DNA of 64,000 bases, taken from contig NC_083602.1 in assembly GCF_029168945.1 (NCBI RefSeq), forward strand, positions 65,368,600-65,432,599, in the 5' to 3' direction. Positions within the stretch are counted from its first letter, which is position 1, and each line of letters begins with the position of its first letter. Positions 11,799 to 26,054 of the stretch are shown here, in pieces. Below the pieces are notes generated by a model, which saw only the letters and a list, made by a program, of their open reading frames with translations, was not told where the DNA came from and did not search any database. Made by a program: the position numbers and the translations under genes. This DNA comes from Cannabis sativa. Its lineage: Eukaryota; Streptophyta; Magnoliopsida; Rosales; Cannabaceae.

Positions 11799-14700
11799 CA
11801 CTAATATAAAACAAAAAGTGCGTTTCAAATAATCTCAACACCTTGATATACAAATCAAGTGTAGTAGTAGTAAACTCCTCGTAATAGGATCTGAAAGATT
11901 GAATTAACCACAACCTTTTCTCCACCATTACTCTTCCTTTAATCACAAAATCATTGATAATGTGAAATTCCTCTCTATATGTCTACTCTCTTGGGATACT
12001 GGATTCTATACCTTTGGCAACTACTTTTGGTTAATCAGGAAATTAACACTAGTAGTTTAAGGCAATTTGGAATGGTGCCAAAGATGTATAGAACTTTCCT
12101 TAGATCGAATAAGTAACTTTCCCTGCAGCCTTTAACATTCAGTCTCTCTCTGGTAGACTTAGAGAATTCAGATAGGTTTTTACACTTCTCCAAAATCACT
12201 ATTCCACCCCCAGAGTAATCACCATCTTATCAGAAATATTTACTAGCACATAGGCAAATTTCGAAATCTGATATGGTGTAGTCTAAGAGTTTAAAACACA
12301 CCCTTATAGACTAACATATAGTTCCTCTTCTTAATCTTAAAATTTACTTGATTGTCTTCCAATGTTCTTCTCCTGGATTAATCTGATACCTACTCATTAC
12401 TCCCACTCAACAGCAGGTATCTGGTCTAAGGCATACAAAAGCATATCTAAGACCTCTCACTGTTGATGTAAGAAATTCTTTCATGGCTTTATCTTTTCTG
12501 GAATAGTTATGACTTTTGCTTAGTTAATTAAAATCTATACCTAAGAAGTTGTGAAGCTTCTATAGATTGCCATTAGAAAGAAAATGCTTCAAAGATCTTA
12601 CTAAAGTAAGTTGCTTGCATTAGAGTAAGTAATTACCAGGTATACCACAAGCCATAGGTTTAGATAATCTCAAACCTATAATACTAGGAACAGGAAGTTT
12701 TGTTAAGTCCATATAATAGACTTATTAACGAAAATTTCCTTTTATGTCCTTGTAATAGAAAACTTTAGGTCATTCCATGTGAATGGATTAAACCATAGTT
12801 CTATTGGCTTTCTTCTTAGTTTCTTATCTTGACAATCCATTACTTGTTTAAACTCACAATGGATTTTAATCACTTGTGTCTCCCAAGTCATAAGAAGGTG
12901 AGTTCCTAGAAACTCTCCCACTACGACAAGGTACCGTGAATTATGTCGAAGAAAACTAAATGGTATTGATCTCTTCGGTTGTGACAAGACAACATAGGCA
13001 GTGGGATCATCATATGTTATATAAGATGATAGAACACTTTTGGAATCAAGAATAAATATCTCCTTTATTTGCTACTTGTTTTTCAGACTTAGTCATTTTC
13101 TTAGAAAAGTAGTATTTGTTTGAACAAACACTTTCTTATCTATTGACAATGGGATGGTCCACCCCTAATCACTTAGAAAAGCTAACAAACCATGGTTAAC
13201 AGTTCTAGCCTTTCTTAAGATTTTGATTAGGTCATCCATGAATCTAGTAATGATTTACATTAAGTATACAACCATTACATCATTCTGAAATTGTATTACC
13301 ATAGAAGGACTTAGGCAACGACTAGTAACTAATCATCAATATGCAAATCGAAATTTCTGGGGAGGTAAGTTTGGATATAATTCAAAAATCAATGTAATGA
13401 TCTTTGAACTGCATATCTACTAACTATTTCTCCACCCCTATCAGTTCGCAAGATCTTTAACCACATACCTTAATGGTGTTTAACCATTGCTAGAAATTGA
13501 TGAAAATTTTCAAACATTTCAAATTTCTTTGCATAAGGTATAATCTAGAGTTATCGTTTTAACAATACAACGAAAAACTCATATCCACCCCTGAATGTAC
13601 ATCCATCTGCGAATGAGATGAACTACTTTCAGTGGATATAGGCATATTAACTCTTTGCAGAGATTGATCTTGTCAAAACCACTATGAACAAGATACAAAT
13701 GCCATAGATTAAAAAAAAGTGGTAGTGTCTTTGGATGATATAGGTTTAGTTACATCAAAGAGTTCTTAGAATACTTCAAGTGGATCCTGGTCACAGAATA
13801 CCTAACTCACATTCCATACAGTTTTAATCCATTAATAAAAGATGGATATTAAACACTTGAGAAAGTGTAACTGTATTGTATTCTGGAATTAGAAATTTAA
13901 GAAAATTTCTATTTGGAATCTAAAATTAAAGTCAAAGACTTAAATTTATACCAAATATAATGAGTAATTCTATCTTGGACCAGCACTACTAATACAAACT
14001 CTAAGTCAGATTTGCCCATACAAGTAGGAGATTTCTAAGATTGAGGATTTATATCAATTGGGAATAGAATTTCGGGATTATAATCATATGCGTCATATAA
14101 AATGACATGAAATGATTTATAGACCATTCATCCAATGATATGTTTTGAAAGCTAATTCGAAATGAATAAGCTAAGAGGAATTAGGATAATTTCGTTTAAA
14201 ATAAGAATCCAACGATGCCTCGATTAGCGAAAGTCAAAGTAATCTTATTTATATAATCTTCTTGTTTCATATCGTAAAATACTAGTCTAAGGTGTCATCA
14301 ATTGATGAACAGCTAGATGTCGCATATACAATATTTATCTTTCGAGATCTTACACTATTATGTATGTCTAATGGTGAAAATCCACTAGGGATTTATCTCA
14401 TTAGAAAAACAAACATGTTAGACCAACAATGAAGATTCGAAATTAAACTACAACTTAATAACGGTAAATTAACATGGTTCAATATAAATTCATACACAAT
14501 TCGTAAATTATAAACATATAGCAAGTAGGAATGACTAGTGAAAATACTAAAACATACAATCCTAAATAATTTCCAAGGTTTTCAATAAACCGATACAAAG
14601 GTCCCGTAGGCGAGAGTCAAAGCATCATTTATTGAATAGAGTTGTCAGCTCATCTAAAATAAAAACCATTCTAGCAACCTTTTATTCGATCAAAATAAGA

Positions 14701-17700
14701 ATCCAACGTTGTCCCGGTAGGCGAGAGTCAAGGTTATTCTCATTTTATGAGCTTCTACCATTGTTTCATGTTTCATAAGTTTATCTCTAAGTAGTCACCG
14801 TAGGGGAGAGTCTAATAGAGACGAAAACTTACAAAACACTTATCAAATGAAATCTTACGGTGTTAAATGCGTTCAACGAATAACCATCCATAGGGGGACG
14901 AAGTCTAGCGTCTCGAGGTTATATTGAAAACATTTAACTTTTGTAAGACCAACAATGGAGATCGAATATCTTAATAATAATCAAGCTCATTATTTAAAGT
15001 GAGTTGTATTTTCTTTGATTCTCTTTATTTAATTTATTTATTTTAAATATATATTTATTTAAAATTTCCAATTTAGAATGAAAAATTCTAAATATAAATT
15101 TTAATTTAATATTTATAAATTTTACTTAGATGGATATGAAAATAACATGAATTATTTCCATCTTAGTAATAATTTCCAATAAATATTTAGAAAAATATTC
15201 AATTTAAGTTGTTACAAAATTAATATAAATTAATTTACAACTCAAATTTAATTTTCTATAAATATATTTTGCATTTCGAAAAATTAAAGTATTTAAGGAT
15301 ACAATTTTCGAAAATGCATGTTAAAATAAAAAATTAATCCTGGAAAAATTATTCTAATTTAATGTTGGCCCAAAATTAATTAATAAAATTAATTTACAAC
15401 AAAAAATATAATTTTCCTATTTAATTAAATATATAAGAAAAATTTCAAATATTTAAGTATGATGATGAAAATCAACTTAAATATTAATTTTCTATTTAAT
15501 TAAATACACTAGAAAAATACTTCAAGCAAAAATATCATCTATCAAGATTTTCCTTTGACTAATTAATTCAATTTCTAATAATATACTTTAATTCAATTTA
15601 TTTTAAATTAATCAATAAATGAAAAAATCATTGATTTAAGTTGATCCAAGAATTAATTAAAATAAATAATTAATTTACAACTTAATCTATTTTTCAAGAT
15701 AAAATTCGAAATTCTAGCATTTAAGAAATGCAATTTCGAAAAATTGATTAATAAAATAAAGAAAAAATATATTTTGAAAATTATTTAAATTTAGTTGAAA
15801 AATTAAATTTCAACTAAAAATAATTTTCTTTTTAATTAAATGTCATGAAAAAGACATATTTAAGTATGATGATTAAATCAACTTAGATATTTTATTTTCA
15901 AATTAATTAAATGTATTAAATTCAAGAAATAAATAATTAAGTGTAGAGAAGGCTTAATTATTAATCTCTAGTTTAATACTAGGAAAAATATACTTAAAAT
16001 AAATTGTACCAAAATTAATTATATAAATAATTAATTTCACAATTTATAATATTTTCCTATTTAATATTAGAAATAATAAGTAGTCTAGAAATAACTATCT
16101 AGAAAATATCTTATTTGACTAAGTATCTTTTCCACAAAATTTGAAAAAATATCTAATTTAAGTTGTATTAGAAAAAATCTAGAACCTAAATATTTTTCAA
16201 ATTTAAATTTAATTAAATATCAAAAATTAAGTTGTAACCACTTAATTTGAAAATATTCCATTTTAAGTTAATATTCGAAAAGATATTAACTTAAAAAATA
16301 TCTAAAGAATCTTAATGACCAATGCCTAAAATTCCTCAACTTAATTTTGAAATTTGAAATTCAAAAGATATTCAGATTTAAGTTGGTTAGTTGAAGATAA
16401 CTAAATATCAACTTAAATAGGAATATTTAATGAAAAATTTAAATTAAGTTCCAGAAAGAATCTAGATGGTTATAATTCTATATTTAATTAAATACACGAA
16501 AATACATATAGTTTAGCTTAGAATATAAAATTCCTTAAACTATATTTTTCTTAAATTAATTTCAAAATAAATGAAATTAATTATGTTGCTAATCAATTTT
16601 ATTAGGTTAAACTAGTTTAATTAACCTAGTACGATCATTCAAATCGTGCAAATGGGCCTTCACAATTGGGGTGGTTTGTGTGAGGGGAGTCTTTGGGTTC
16701 GGTATGTCGTACCCACTTCTATGGCTCCCAACTCTCACACAAGGCCCAAAAGAGAGGAATTTAACCTTAATAAGAACAACTGTTATTAATTGAATAAGCC
16801 CAAAACTAAATGGGCCTAAATAAAATCTATCAATGACTATGACATTTTATTTAGCAACATTAACCTATATGCATCTATAATAAAATTAAACACATAGGCT
16901 CACACAGGCACACTTTGGATGAGTCCTATCATGTTGCTAGGTCATACACGTATGAAAGAAGATTGTAAATATACCGTTACAAATTATTATCTTGACCGAG
17001 GAGCCATCGTATCATTAGATGCGGCAAAAAGTAACCATGGCTATTTGCAATCAAGTAATAATAGGTTTTAAAAACTTACACATAAGCTAAAACACATACT
17101 CCTGCAACAAGGTTAGCTGGATAGTTGGATGTAGGATTTATTTAATTTTAAATAAATATTTAATTTCGAAAATAATTAATTAAATAAAAAAAATAAAAAA
17201 TTTCGAAAATTTTTAAAAAATTTAAAAAAATTCGAAATTTAAAAAAATTTAAAATTAAACCTACAATTTTTGAAAAATTAGGTTTCAACCAACCTAAATA
17301 TCATTTCAAAAATTTGCTAACTACTTTTAAATTTTAAATGTTATTTTATAAATAAAAATTAAATAAAAAATTAGAAAAGATAAATAAATATCTTTTTCAA
17401 ATTTTTAAATGTAATTTAAATAAATAAAATAACAAAATTTAAAAAATTAGCAAAATATCTTATATCTATTTAAAATTACATGATTATAAATATCTTATTT
17501 TAAATTTAAATATGGTCAAAATATCTAAAAAGATTTAATTAAAAAATCTTAAAAGATAAGATATTTTTAAAATATCTTAAAAGATATTATAAATATCTTT
17601 AAAAGATATTATAAATATCTTAAAATATCTGACCTTAAATTTAAAAAAAATATAATCAAATTTAAAAATAAGATAGATTTTTAAGCAAAAAGATAAATAC

Positions 17701-18190
17701 TAATTCTATTCAAATTCAAATTACACTAATATCTTGAATTAAATTAAAAAAATTTAAATTAATTAAAAATGATAATTAGAATTGAATTAGGAATAGTAAT
17801 AGTATATATACAAAACCATACAAAAAATTGGAAGTTAATTCCATGAAAAAGTATGAAAAATTGAAGAAAATTGAAAAAATTCGAAACTGTACGGACAGTT
17901 CTGCGATCGCAGGAAACTATCAAGACAAATTTCCGATTTTGTTAAATCTTCAAAAAAATCATAACTAATTCAAATAAAATCCAAATTGAGTTCTGTAAAA
18001 GGCTAACTTGCTTAATTTTTTCCATACTATCCAATAAAAATAATGCCAGAACCGAAATAACAATTATTTTTCACGAAAATTTCACAATCATCAATCAATC
18101 ATCAAATAACACTCCATACAACATGATACCATCCAAAGAACATACAAACAATCGTTTTAAAGTCAAAATTACATGTAAGTAAATCAATTA
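11799..18190 (-). other. Family A internal region, unit 1: decayed copia remnant plus AT-rich non-coding DNA
   Basis: No long ORF survives in about 6.4 kb. The part nearest the 3' LTR (about 11800-14150) corresponds to the 52.0-54.3 kb remnant of copia integrase, RT and RNase H seen in the intact copy. A short frame at 12742-12987 is a leftover of that polyprotein (RHNSRYLVVVGEFLGTHLL). About 14200-14940 holds recurring motifs of the type gtaggcgagagtcaa. From about 15000 to 18190 it is extremely AT-rich with no coding signal. It is best described as a non-autonomous, LARD-like internal region derived from a copia element. Confidence 0.7.
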
Positions 18191-18207
18191 CCATGGCTCT
18201 GAGGCCA
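18191..18207 (-). other. Primer binding site of A2 (variant of tRNA-iMet type)
   Basis: On minus, two bases after the 5' LTR end, the sequence is tggcctcagagccatgg. The common plant PBS, complementary to initiator methionine tRNA, is TGGTATCAGAGC; here positions 4-5 are CC instead of TA. The same site follows the 5' LTR of the intact copy (47715-47731). Confidence 0.75.
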
Positions 18208-18209
18208 GT

Positions 18210-20099
18210 TGTTGGAAATTATTTTACCAGGATCTTAGATCTACTCACAAGTATGTTTATTAACATCCTAAATATGAACTTTCTAAAACGATAAAATAAA
18301 CACATATAAAGTTTAAGAAACCTTACATTGGGTGCAGCGGAATAATATGACTCCTTCCGTTCAGATATCTAGCCCTTGATTCCTTTCTGTAGCAGAGCAT
18401 TATCAATATCTGAACCTGGATCTCTTTCTCTGAATCTTTGATGTTGAAACTCCTTTGCTGATGATCTTTCTTCACGATCTTCCTCACTATGATTGAGGTA
18501 TCACTTGATGTGTGTGGGCACTACTCAAATCACTAAGGATTTCGAAATTCTAAGGAAGAAGAGAGAGAGTGGTCAGCTAAAGATAGGGAGAGAGAAGGCT
18601 CAGTTTTTTCTCTGAAGGAAAAATAGAAAATTTAAGTGTAATTTTCCTGAAGCCTTCACTATCTATTTATAGCATTCCACTAGGGTTATGTTTGAATTAT
18701 TTGGCATTAAAATAATGAAAATATCAGTTTAAATTTCCTACAAAAGTGGCAGGCCCTATACTAGTGGATTTGGGCCTCACTTTTTGCAATTTTGCAGTTT
18801 TATCTTTTCTGCATCTGATTTTCTCAAAAATGCCAATCTTCTAATTCAACCATTTAAATGCCAATTCTAACTATTTAATAACTATAAATAATTATTAAAT
18901 AATATTGTCATTTATCATATTTATTAATTGAACCATACAAAGTATCATAATTAACAAATATGCCCCTATAAACTCTTTCTTTACAATTTCGCCCTTACTT
19001 AGTGAAAAATTCACAAATAGACATAGTCTAATTTGAGAATTATAATTGATTAATCAAAACCAATTACATGAGTCTTACAAGCAACATTATCTCAACTAGT
19101 GGGGGGACCATGGGTCTATATAACCGAGCTTCCAATAAGTAGATCAAGAATTTAACACTAAAATTCACTAACTTATTAATTCTTCGTTGAATCCACGCAT
19201 AGAACTTAGAATTGCACTCTCAGTATATAGAATGCTCTATATGTTCCACCATATAGACACATCATTAGTTATCCATTGTTATAATCCTAATGTGATCAAT
19301 GATCCTCTATATGAATGATCTACACTGTAAAGGGATTAAATTACCGTTACACCCTACAATGTATTTATTCCTTAAAACACTTGACCCCGTATAAATGATA
19401 TTTCAGCTAATGTGAAATGAGTACTCCACCATTTATGTTCGTTTGGTCAAGCTCGAAGGAGATCATCCTTTGCTTACTATTCGCCAGATAGAAGCTATAG
19501 ATTCCATGTTTATGATAGCGCTCCCACTCAATTGCACTACCGTGTTCCCAAAATGTACGTATCACCCTGACCTAAAAGTAGGCTTAACTAACAAATCAAA
19601 GAACACGAATAGCCTTTCAAGATTGAGCCTAATCATATCAGGATTAAGATCATTTGATCTAGGATCAACTAGGCGATATTGACTTGAATAGATATTACGG
19701 TAAGTTTAATAAATCTAAGTCAAAGTTCAATATCGGTCCCTTCCGATGCATACTCCATGCATCCAACCTGAGCTTTACTTTAACCAATGTTCGGAAAGAA
19801 CATAGTATTTCTCCAAATACAAGTAAACTCTACTTGTAGATTATCATATCAGTAAAACCCTGTGTCTGATAAATCTAGGAAACTTTATTCACATAGTCAT
19901 GTTTACTTTCCAATGTGTTGACGGCACAATAAACAGGATCAAGTATGTGAAAAGGGTTTCGTATGAATTTATACATTATGTACATATAATCATGAAATAA
20001 ATCATGTGAACCATGCAACATTAAATGTTATTTCGATCTATATTAATAAGTAAATCGATTATATTGAAATGAGTTTTATTTAGGGCATAAAACCCAACA
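18210..20099 (-). repeat. Family A LTR, shared middle LTR of the A2 array
   Basis: 1,890-bp LTR. On its left is the PBS (so it is the 5' LTR of unit 1), and on its right is the polypurine tract and internal sequence of unit 2 (so it is also the 3' LTR of unit 2). The first 1,580 bp look identical to the other A2 LTR. From about 19,791 a run of small differences starts, mostly at CTG/CAG trinucleotides. Confidence 0.9.
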
Positions 20100-23000
20100 A
20101 ACTCCCACTTGCACTACTATAAAACAAAAAGTGCGTTTCAAATAATCTCAACACCTCGATATACAAATCAAGTGTAAAAGAGTAAACTCCTCGTAATAAA
20201 TGATCCGAAAGATTGAATTAACCACAACCTTTTCTCCACCATTACTCTTCCTTTAATCACAAAATCATCGATAATGTGAAATTCCTCTCTATATGTCTAC
20301 TCTCTTGGGATACTCGGATTCTATACCTTTGGCAACTACTTTTGGTTAATCGGAAATTAACACTAGTAGTTTAAGGCAATTTGGAATGGTGCCAAAGATG
20401 TATAGAACTTTCCTTGGACTCGAATAAGTAACTTTCCCGCAGCCTTTAACATTCTGGGCCTCTCTCGGTAGACTTAGAGAATTCGTATAGGTTTTTACAC
20501 TTCTCCAAAATCACTATTCCACCCCGTAGTAATCACCATCTTATCGTAAATATTTACTAGCACATAGGCAAATTTCGAAATCGATATGGTGTAGTCTAAG
20601 AGTTTAAAACACACCCTTTATAGACTAACATATAGTTCCTCTTCTTAATCTTAAAATTTACTTGATTGTCTTCCAATGTTCTTCTCCCTGATTAATCCGA
20701 TACCTACTCATTACTCCCACTCAACAAAGCAGGTATCCGGTCTAAGGCATACAAAAGCATATCTAAGACCTCTCACTCGTTGATGTAAGAAATTCTTTCA
20801 TGGCTTTATCTTTTCCGGAATAGTTAAGACTTTTCCTTAGATAAATAAAATCTATACCTAAGAAGTTGTGAAGCTTCTATAGATTGCCATTAGAAAGAAA
20901 TGCTTCAAGATCTTACTAAAGTAAGTTGCTTGCATTGCAGTAAGTAATTACCAGTATACCACAAGCCATAGGTTTAGATAATCTCAAACCTATAATACTA
21001 GGAACAGAAGTTTTGTTAAGTCCATATAATAGACTTATTAACGAAAATTTCCTTTTATGTCCTTGTAATAGAAAACTTTAGGTCATTCCATGTGAATGGA
21101 TTAAACCATAGTTCTATTGGCTTTCTTCTTAGTTTCTTATCTCGACAATCCATTACTTGTTTAAACTCACAATGGATTTTAATCACTTGTGTCTCCCAAG
21201 TCATAAGAAGGTGAGTTCCTAGAAACTCTCCCACTACGACAAGGTACCGTGAATTATGTCGAAGAAAACTAAATGGTATTGATCTCTTCTATGACAAGAC
21301 AACATAGGCAGTGGGATCATCATATGTTATATAAGATGATAGAACACTTTTGGAATCAAGAATAAATATCTCCTTTATTTGCTACTTGTTTTTCAGACTT
21401 AGTCATTTTCTTAGAAAAGTAGTATTTGTTTGAACAAACACTTTCTCATCTATTGACAATGGGATGGTCCACCCCTAATCACTTAAAATAGCTAACAAAC
21501 CATGGTTAATGCTTCTAGCCTTTCTTAAGATTTTGATTAGGTCATCCATGAATCTAGTAATGATTTACATTAAGTATACAACCATTACATCATTCTCAAA
21601 TTGTATTACCATGTATGACTTAGGCAACGACTAGTAACTAATCATCAATATGCAAATCGAAATTTCTCGGGGAGGTAAGTTTGGATATAATTCAAAAATC
21701 AATGTAATGATCTTTGAACTCGCATATCTACTAACTATTTCTCCACCCCTATCGCCTCCGCAAGATCTTTAACCACATACCTTAATGGTGTTTAACCATT
21801 GCTAGAAATTGATGAAAATTTTCAAACATTTCAAATTTCTTTGCATAAGGTATAATCTAGAGTTATCGTTTTAACAATACAACGAAAAACTCATATCCAC
21901 CCCTGAATGTACATCCATCTCGCGAATGAGATGAACTACTTTCGCTGGATATAGGCATATTAACTCTTTGCGCAGATCGATCTTGTCAAAACCACTATGA
22001 ACAAGATACAAATGCCATAGATTAAAAAAAAGTGGTAAAGTTGTCTTTGGATGATATAGGTTTAGTTACATCAAAGAGTTCTTAGAATACTTCAAGTGGA
22101 TCCGGTCACAGAATCACCTAACTCACATTCCATACGCTTTTAATCCATTAATAAAAGATGGATATTAAACACTTGAGAAAGTGTAACCGTATTGTATTCT
22201 CCGGGAATTAGAAATTTAAGAAAATTTCTATTTGGAATCTAAAATTAAAGTCAAAGACTTAAATTTATACCAAATATAATGAGTAATTCTATCTTGGACC
22301 AAGACTACTAATACAAACTCTAAGTCGATTTGCCCATACAAGTAGGAGATTTCTAAGATCGAGGATTTATATCAATCGGGAATAGAATTTCTGGATTATA
22401 ATCATATGCGTCATATAAAATGACATGAAATGATTTATAGACCATTCATCCAATGATATGTTTTGAAAGCTAATTCGAAATGAATAAGCTAAGAGGAATT
22501 AGGATAATTTCGTTTAAAATAAGAATCCAACGATGCCTCGATTAGCGAAAGTCAAAGTAATCTTATTTATATAATCTTCTTGTTTCATATCGTAAAATAC
22601 TAGTCTAAGGTGTCATCAATTGATGAACAACAGATGTCGCATATACAATATTTATCTTTCGAGATCTTACACTATTATGTATGTCTAATGGTGAAAATCC
22701 ACTAGGGATTTATCTCATTAGAAAAACAAACATGTTAGACCAACAATGAAGATTCGAAATTAAACTACAACTTAATACCAGTAAATAACATGGTTCAATA
22801 TAAATTCATACACAATTCGTAAATTATAAACATATAGCAAGTAGGAATGACTAGTGAAAATACTAAAACATACAATCCTAAATAATTTCCAAGGTTTTCA
22901 ATAAACTCGATACAAGGTCCCTAAGAGGCGAGAGTCAAAGCATCATTTATTGAATAGAGTTGTCACTCATCTAAAATAAAAACCATTCTAGCAACCTTTT

Positions 23001-24984
23001 ATTCGATCAAAATAAGAATCCAACGTTGTCCCGGTAGGCGAGAGTCAAGGTTATTCTCATTTTATGAGCTTCTACCATTGTTTCATGTTTCATAAGTTTA
23101 TCTCTAAGTAGTCACCGTAGGGGAGAGTCTAATAGAGACGAAAACTTACAAAACACTTATCAAATGAAATCTTACGTGTTAAATGCGTTCAACGAATAAC
23201 CATCCATGGGGACGAAGTCTAAATTGCCTCGAGGTTATATTGAAAACATTTAACTTTTGTAAGACCAACAATGGAGATCGAATATCTTAATAATAATCAA
23301 GCTCATTATTTAAAGTGAGTTGTATTTTCTTTGATTCTCTTTATTTAATTTATTTATTTTAAATATATATTTATTTAAAATTTCCAATTTAGAATGAAAA
23401 ATTCTAAATATAAATTTTAATTTAATATTTATAAATTTTACTTAGATGGATATGAAAATAACATGAATTATTTCCATCTTAGTAATAATTTCCAATAAAT
23501 ATTTAGAAAAATATTCAATTTAAGTTGTTACAAAATTAATATAAATTAATTTACAACTCAAATTTAATTTTCTATAAATATATTTTGCATTTCGAAAAAT
23601 TAAAGTATTTAAGGATACAATTTTCGAAAATGCATGTTAAAATAAAAAATTAATCCTGGAAAAAATTATTCTAATTTAATGTTGGCCCAAAATTAATTAA
23701 TAAAATTAATTTACAACAAAAAATATAATTTTCCTATTTAATTAAATATATAAGAAAATTTCAAATATTTAAGTATGATGATGAAAATCAACTTAAATAT
23801 TAATTTTCTATTTAATTAAATACACTAGAAAAATACTTCAAGCAAAAATATCATCTATCTAGATTTTCCTTTTGACTATTATAATTCAATTTCTAATAAT
23901 ATACTTTAATTTAATTTATTTTAATTAATCATTAAATGAAAAAATTATTGATTTAAGTTGATCCAAGAATTAATTAAAATAAATAATTAATTTACAACTT
24001 AATCTATTTTTCAAGATAAAATTCGAAATCTAGCATTTAAGAAATGCAATTTCGAAAAAATTGATTAATAAAATAAAGAAAAAATATATTTTGAAAATTA
24101 TTTAAATTTAGTTGAAAAATTAAATTTCAACTAAAAATAATTTTCTTTTTAATTAAATGTCATGAAAAAGACATATTTAAGTATGATGATTAAATCAACT
24201 TAGATATTTTATTTTCAAATTAATTAAATGTATTAAATTCAAGAAATAAATAATTAAGTGTAGAGAAGGCTTAATTATTAATCTCTAGTTTAATACTAGG
24301 AAAAATATACTTAAAATAAATTGTACCAAAATTAATTATATAAATAATTAATTTCACAATTTATAATATTTTCCTATTTAATATTAGAAATAATAAGTAG
24401 TCTAGAAATAACTATCTAGAAAATATCTTATTTGACTAAGTATCTTTTCCACAAAATTTGAAAAAATATCTAATTTAAGTTGTATTAGAAAAAATCTAGA
24501 ACCTAAATATTTTTCAAATTTAAATTTAATTAAATATCAAAAATTAAGTTGTAACCACTTAATTTGAAAATATTCCATTTTAAGTTAATATTCGAAAAGA
24601 TATTAACTTAAAAAATATCTAAAGAATCTTAATGACCAATGCCTAAAATTCCTCAACTTAATTTTGAAATTTGAAATTCAAAAGATATTCAGATTTAAGT
24701 TGGTTAGTTGAAGATAACTAAATATCAACTTAAATAGGAATATTTAATGAAAAATTTAAATTAAGTTCCAGAAAGAATCTAGATGGTTATAATTCTATAT
24801 TTAATTAAATACACGAAAATACATATAGTTTAGCTTAGAATATAAAATTCCTTAAACTATATTTTTCTTAAATTAATTTCAAAATAAATGAAATTAATTA
24901 TGTTGCTAATCAATTTTATTAGGTTAAACTAGTTTAATTAACCTAGTACAGTCATTCAAATCAGGCAAATGGGCCTTCACAATC
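20100..24984 (-). other. Family A internal region, unit 2, truncated
   Basis: It aligns to 11787-16670 along its whole length and ends abruptly at 24984, after which Tat gag sequence resumes. Between about 20,100 and 23,230 it differs from unit 1 at many CTG/CAG sites; from about 23,300 to 24,940 the two are again nearly identical. No coding capacity is visible. Confidence 0.85.
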
Positions 24985-25993
24985 AGTCCAACTCGAGATC
25001 ATTGTTCTTTTGACCGGCCAGGCCTTGGAACATATTTTTTAGCTCATCCAGCTGTGCCTACAAGGCTGGATTAACTTATTCAGCCTCTTGGTCGACCAGA
25101 GTCACGTTAGCATCTCTTTGAGCGGGATTTTGAGCACGAGTCCCGGGCTGAACAACTGGCGCATCATGCTTCTCATCTAACCCTTTCCTTCTATTCAAAT
25201 CATCTCTGAGATCATAAACCGTTCCCAATCGATTGAATATAGAAACACACGGCTGTCTCTGTGACTGGTTGGTTTGGCCAATTAGTTGGTCGGCACCATT
25301 AACTTGGGTTGAATTTTTAGGTAAAACCTCTCCTGATGAATTGCTAGACAAGATCTGCCTGCCTACCACTTGGCCCACAGGTGGAACCTGTGACTGGGGA
25401 TTGGACGGCTGACCATTTAGAGTTTGAGAGGAGTTCACAGCGGGATCTTTGTCTGTTTCGCCCAGGGCAATGACAGTTGCAGGTTGTTGACTGGTAGCCT
25501 GATAGGCTTTTCGTATCAACACGGTAGCCTGTCTAGTTTGGTCGTCAATGGTTGCTTGCTGAGCCCTCAACGTTTCCATCTCTTTGTCCCTCCATTCAAC
25601 AAACATGCGCCTTTGCTCTTCAAATGCAAGATTCACCACAGCACGGAGTTCCTCCTGATCATGATGCAGGGTGTTGGTATGACCTTGTATGATTCCAAGA
25701 GCAGCACGGAGGTTCTTGATCTCAGTTTCATCTCCAATGGTTGTTCAATTATTTGTTACGGGCAGAACGACAGTGTTGGGAATGCCCTGATTAGCTGCTA
25801 AAATGGTATTTCCAGTCTCTTGCACACCAGGCGCGATTCCACTCCCAGAAGTCATCACACCGTGACCTACATTTGATGGTTGTTTAGGATTTGTGGTTGG
25901 CGGAACCCTTGTATTCCCTGGATTCTACAGTGTAGGATCCACCGTCTATGGATTTGCCCGATCAACCACGCCTCTACGAGTCTGTACCACCAT
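24985..25993 (-). pseudogene. Tat gag N-terminal region
   Basis: A start-like ATG lies at 25993 on minus (MVVQTRRGVVDRANP), about 60 bp inside the LTR end, followed at once by a stop. The open frame 25076-25639 (187 residues) has a coiled-coil-like start (EEQRRMFVEWRDKEMETLRAQ) and a Gln/Asn/Ser-rich middle with low complexity, as often seen upstream of the gag core in Tat elements. It ends in QLDELKNMFQGLAGQ-type sequence after a frame change near 25076. Coding sequence linking this to 9893 is missing across the family A junction. Confidence 0.65.
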
Positions 25994-26054
25994 TGTATTT
26001 ATGATTAGATTTGAGAACGATCTTGAGAGTCTACTCTCAATGAAAGTACCAAAA

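Larger units (their letters stand above)
9894..24984 (-). mobile_element. Family A tandem array (A2): LTR-internal-LTR-truncated internal
   Basis: The first unit is a complete element on minus: 3' LTR 9894-11786, internal 11787-18209, 5' LTR 18210-20099. A second internal region follows directly at 20100, repeats the first with a period of 8,316 bp, and stops at 24984 within cacaat. Its last roughly 1.5 kb (the PBS side) and a third LTR are missing. The left flank is cttcc (9889-9893); no matching right duplication exists, as expected after a boundary deletion. LTR sequences 9894-11474 and 18210-19790 look identical by eye. The structure suggests unequal recombination giving three LTRs, then a deletion, or an assembly duplication. 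Confidence 0.85.

Noticed and set aside
12742..12987. 81-residue ORF in the A2 internal region as a gene
   Set aside because: It is a chance open stretch of the decayed copia remnant; the equivalent stretch in A5 (53160-53370) is interrupted by stops.
25424..25801. 125-residue plus-strand ORF
   Set aside because: It is the antisense shadow of the Tat gag N-terminal frame on minus.
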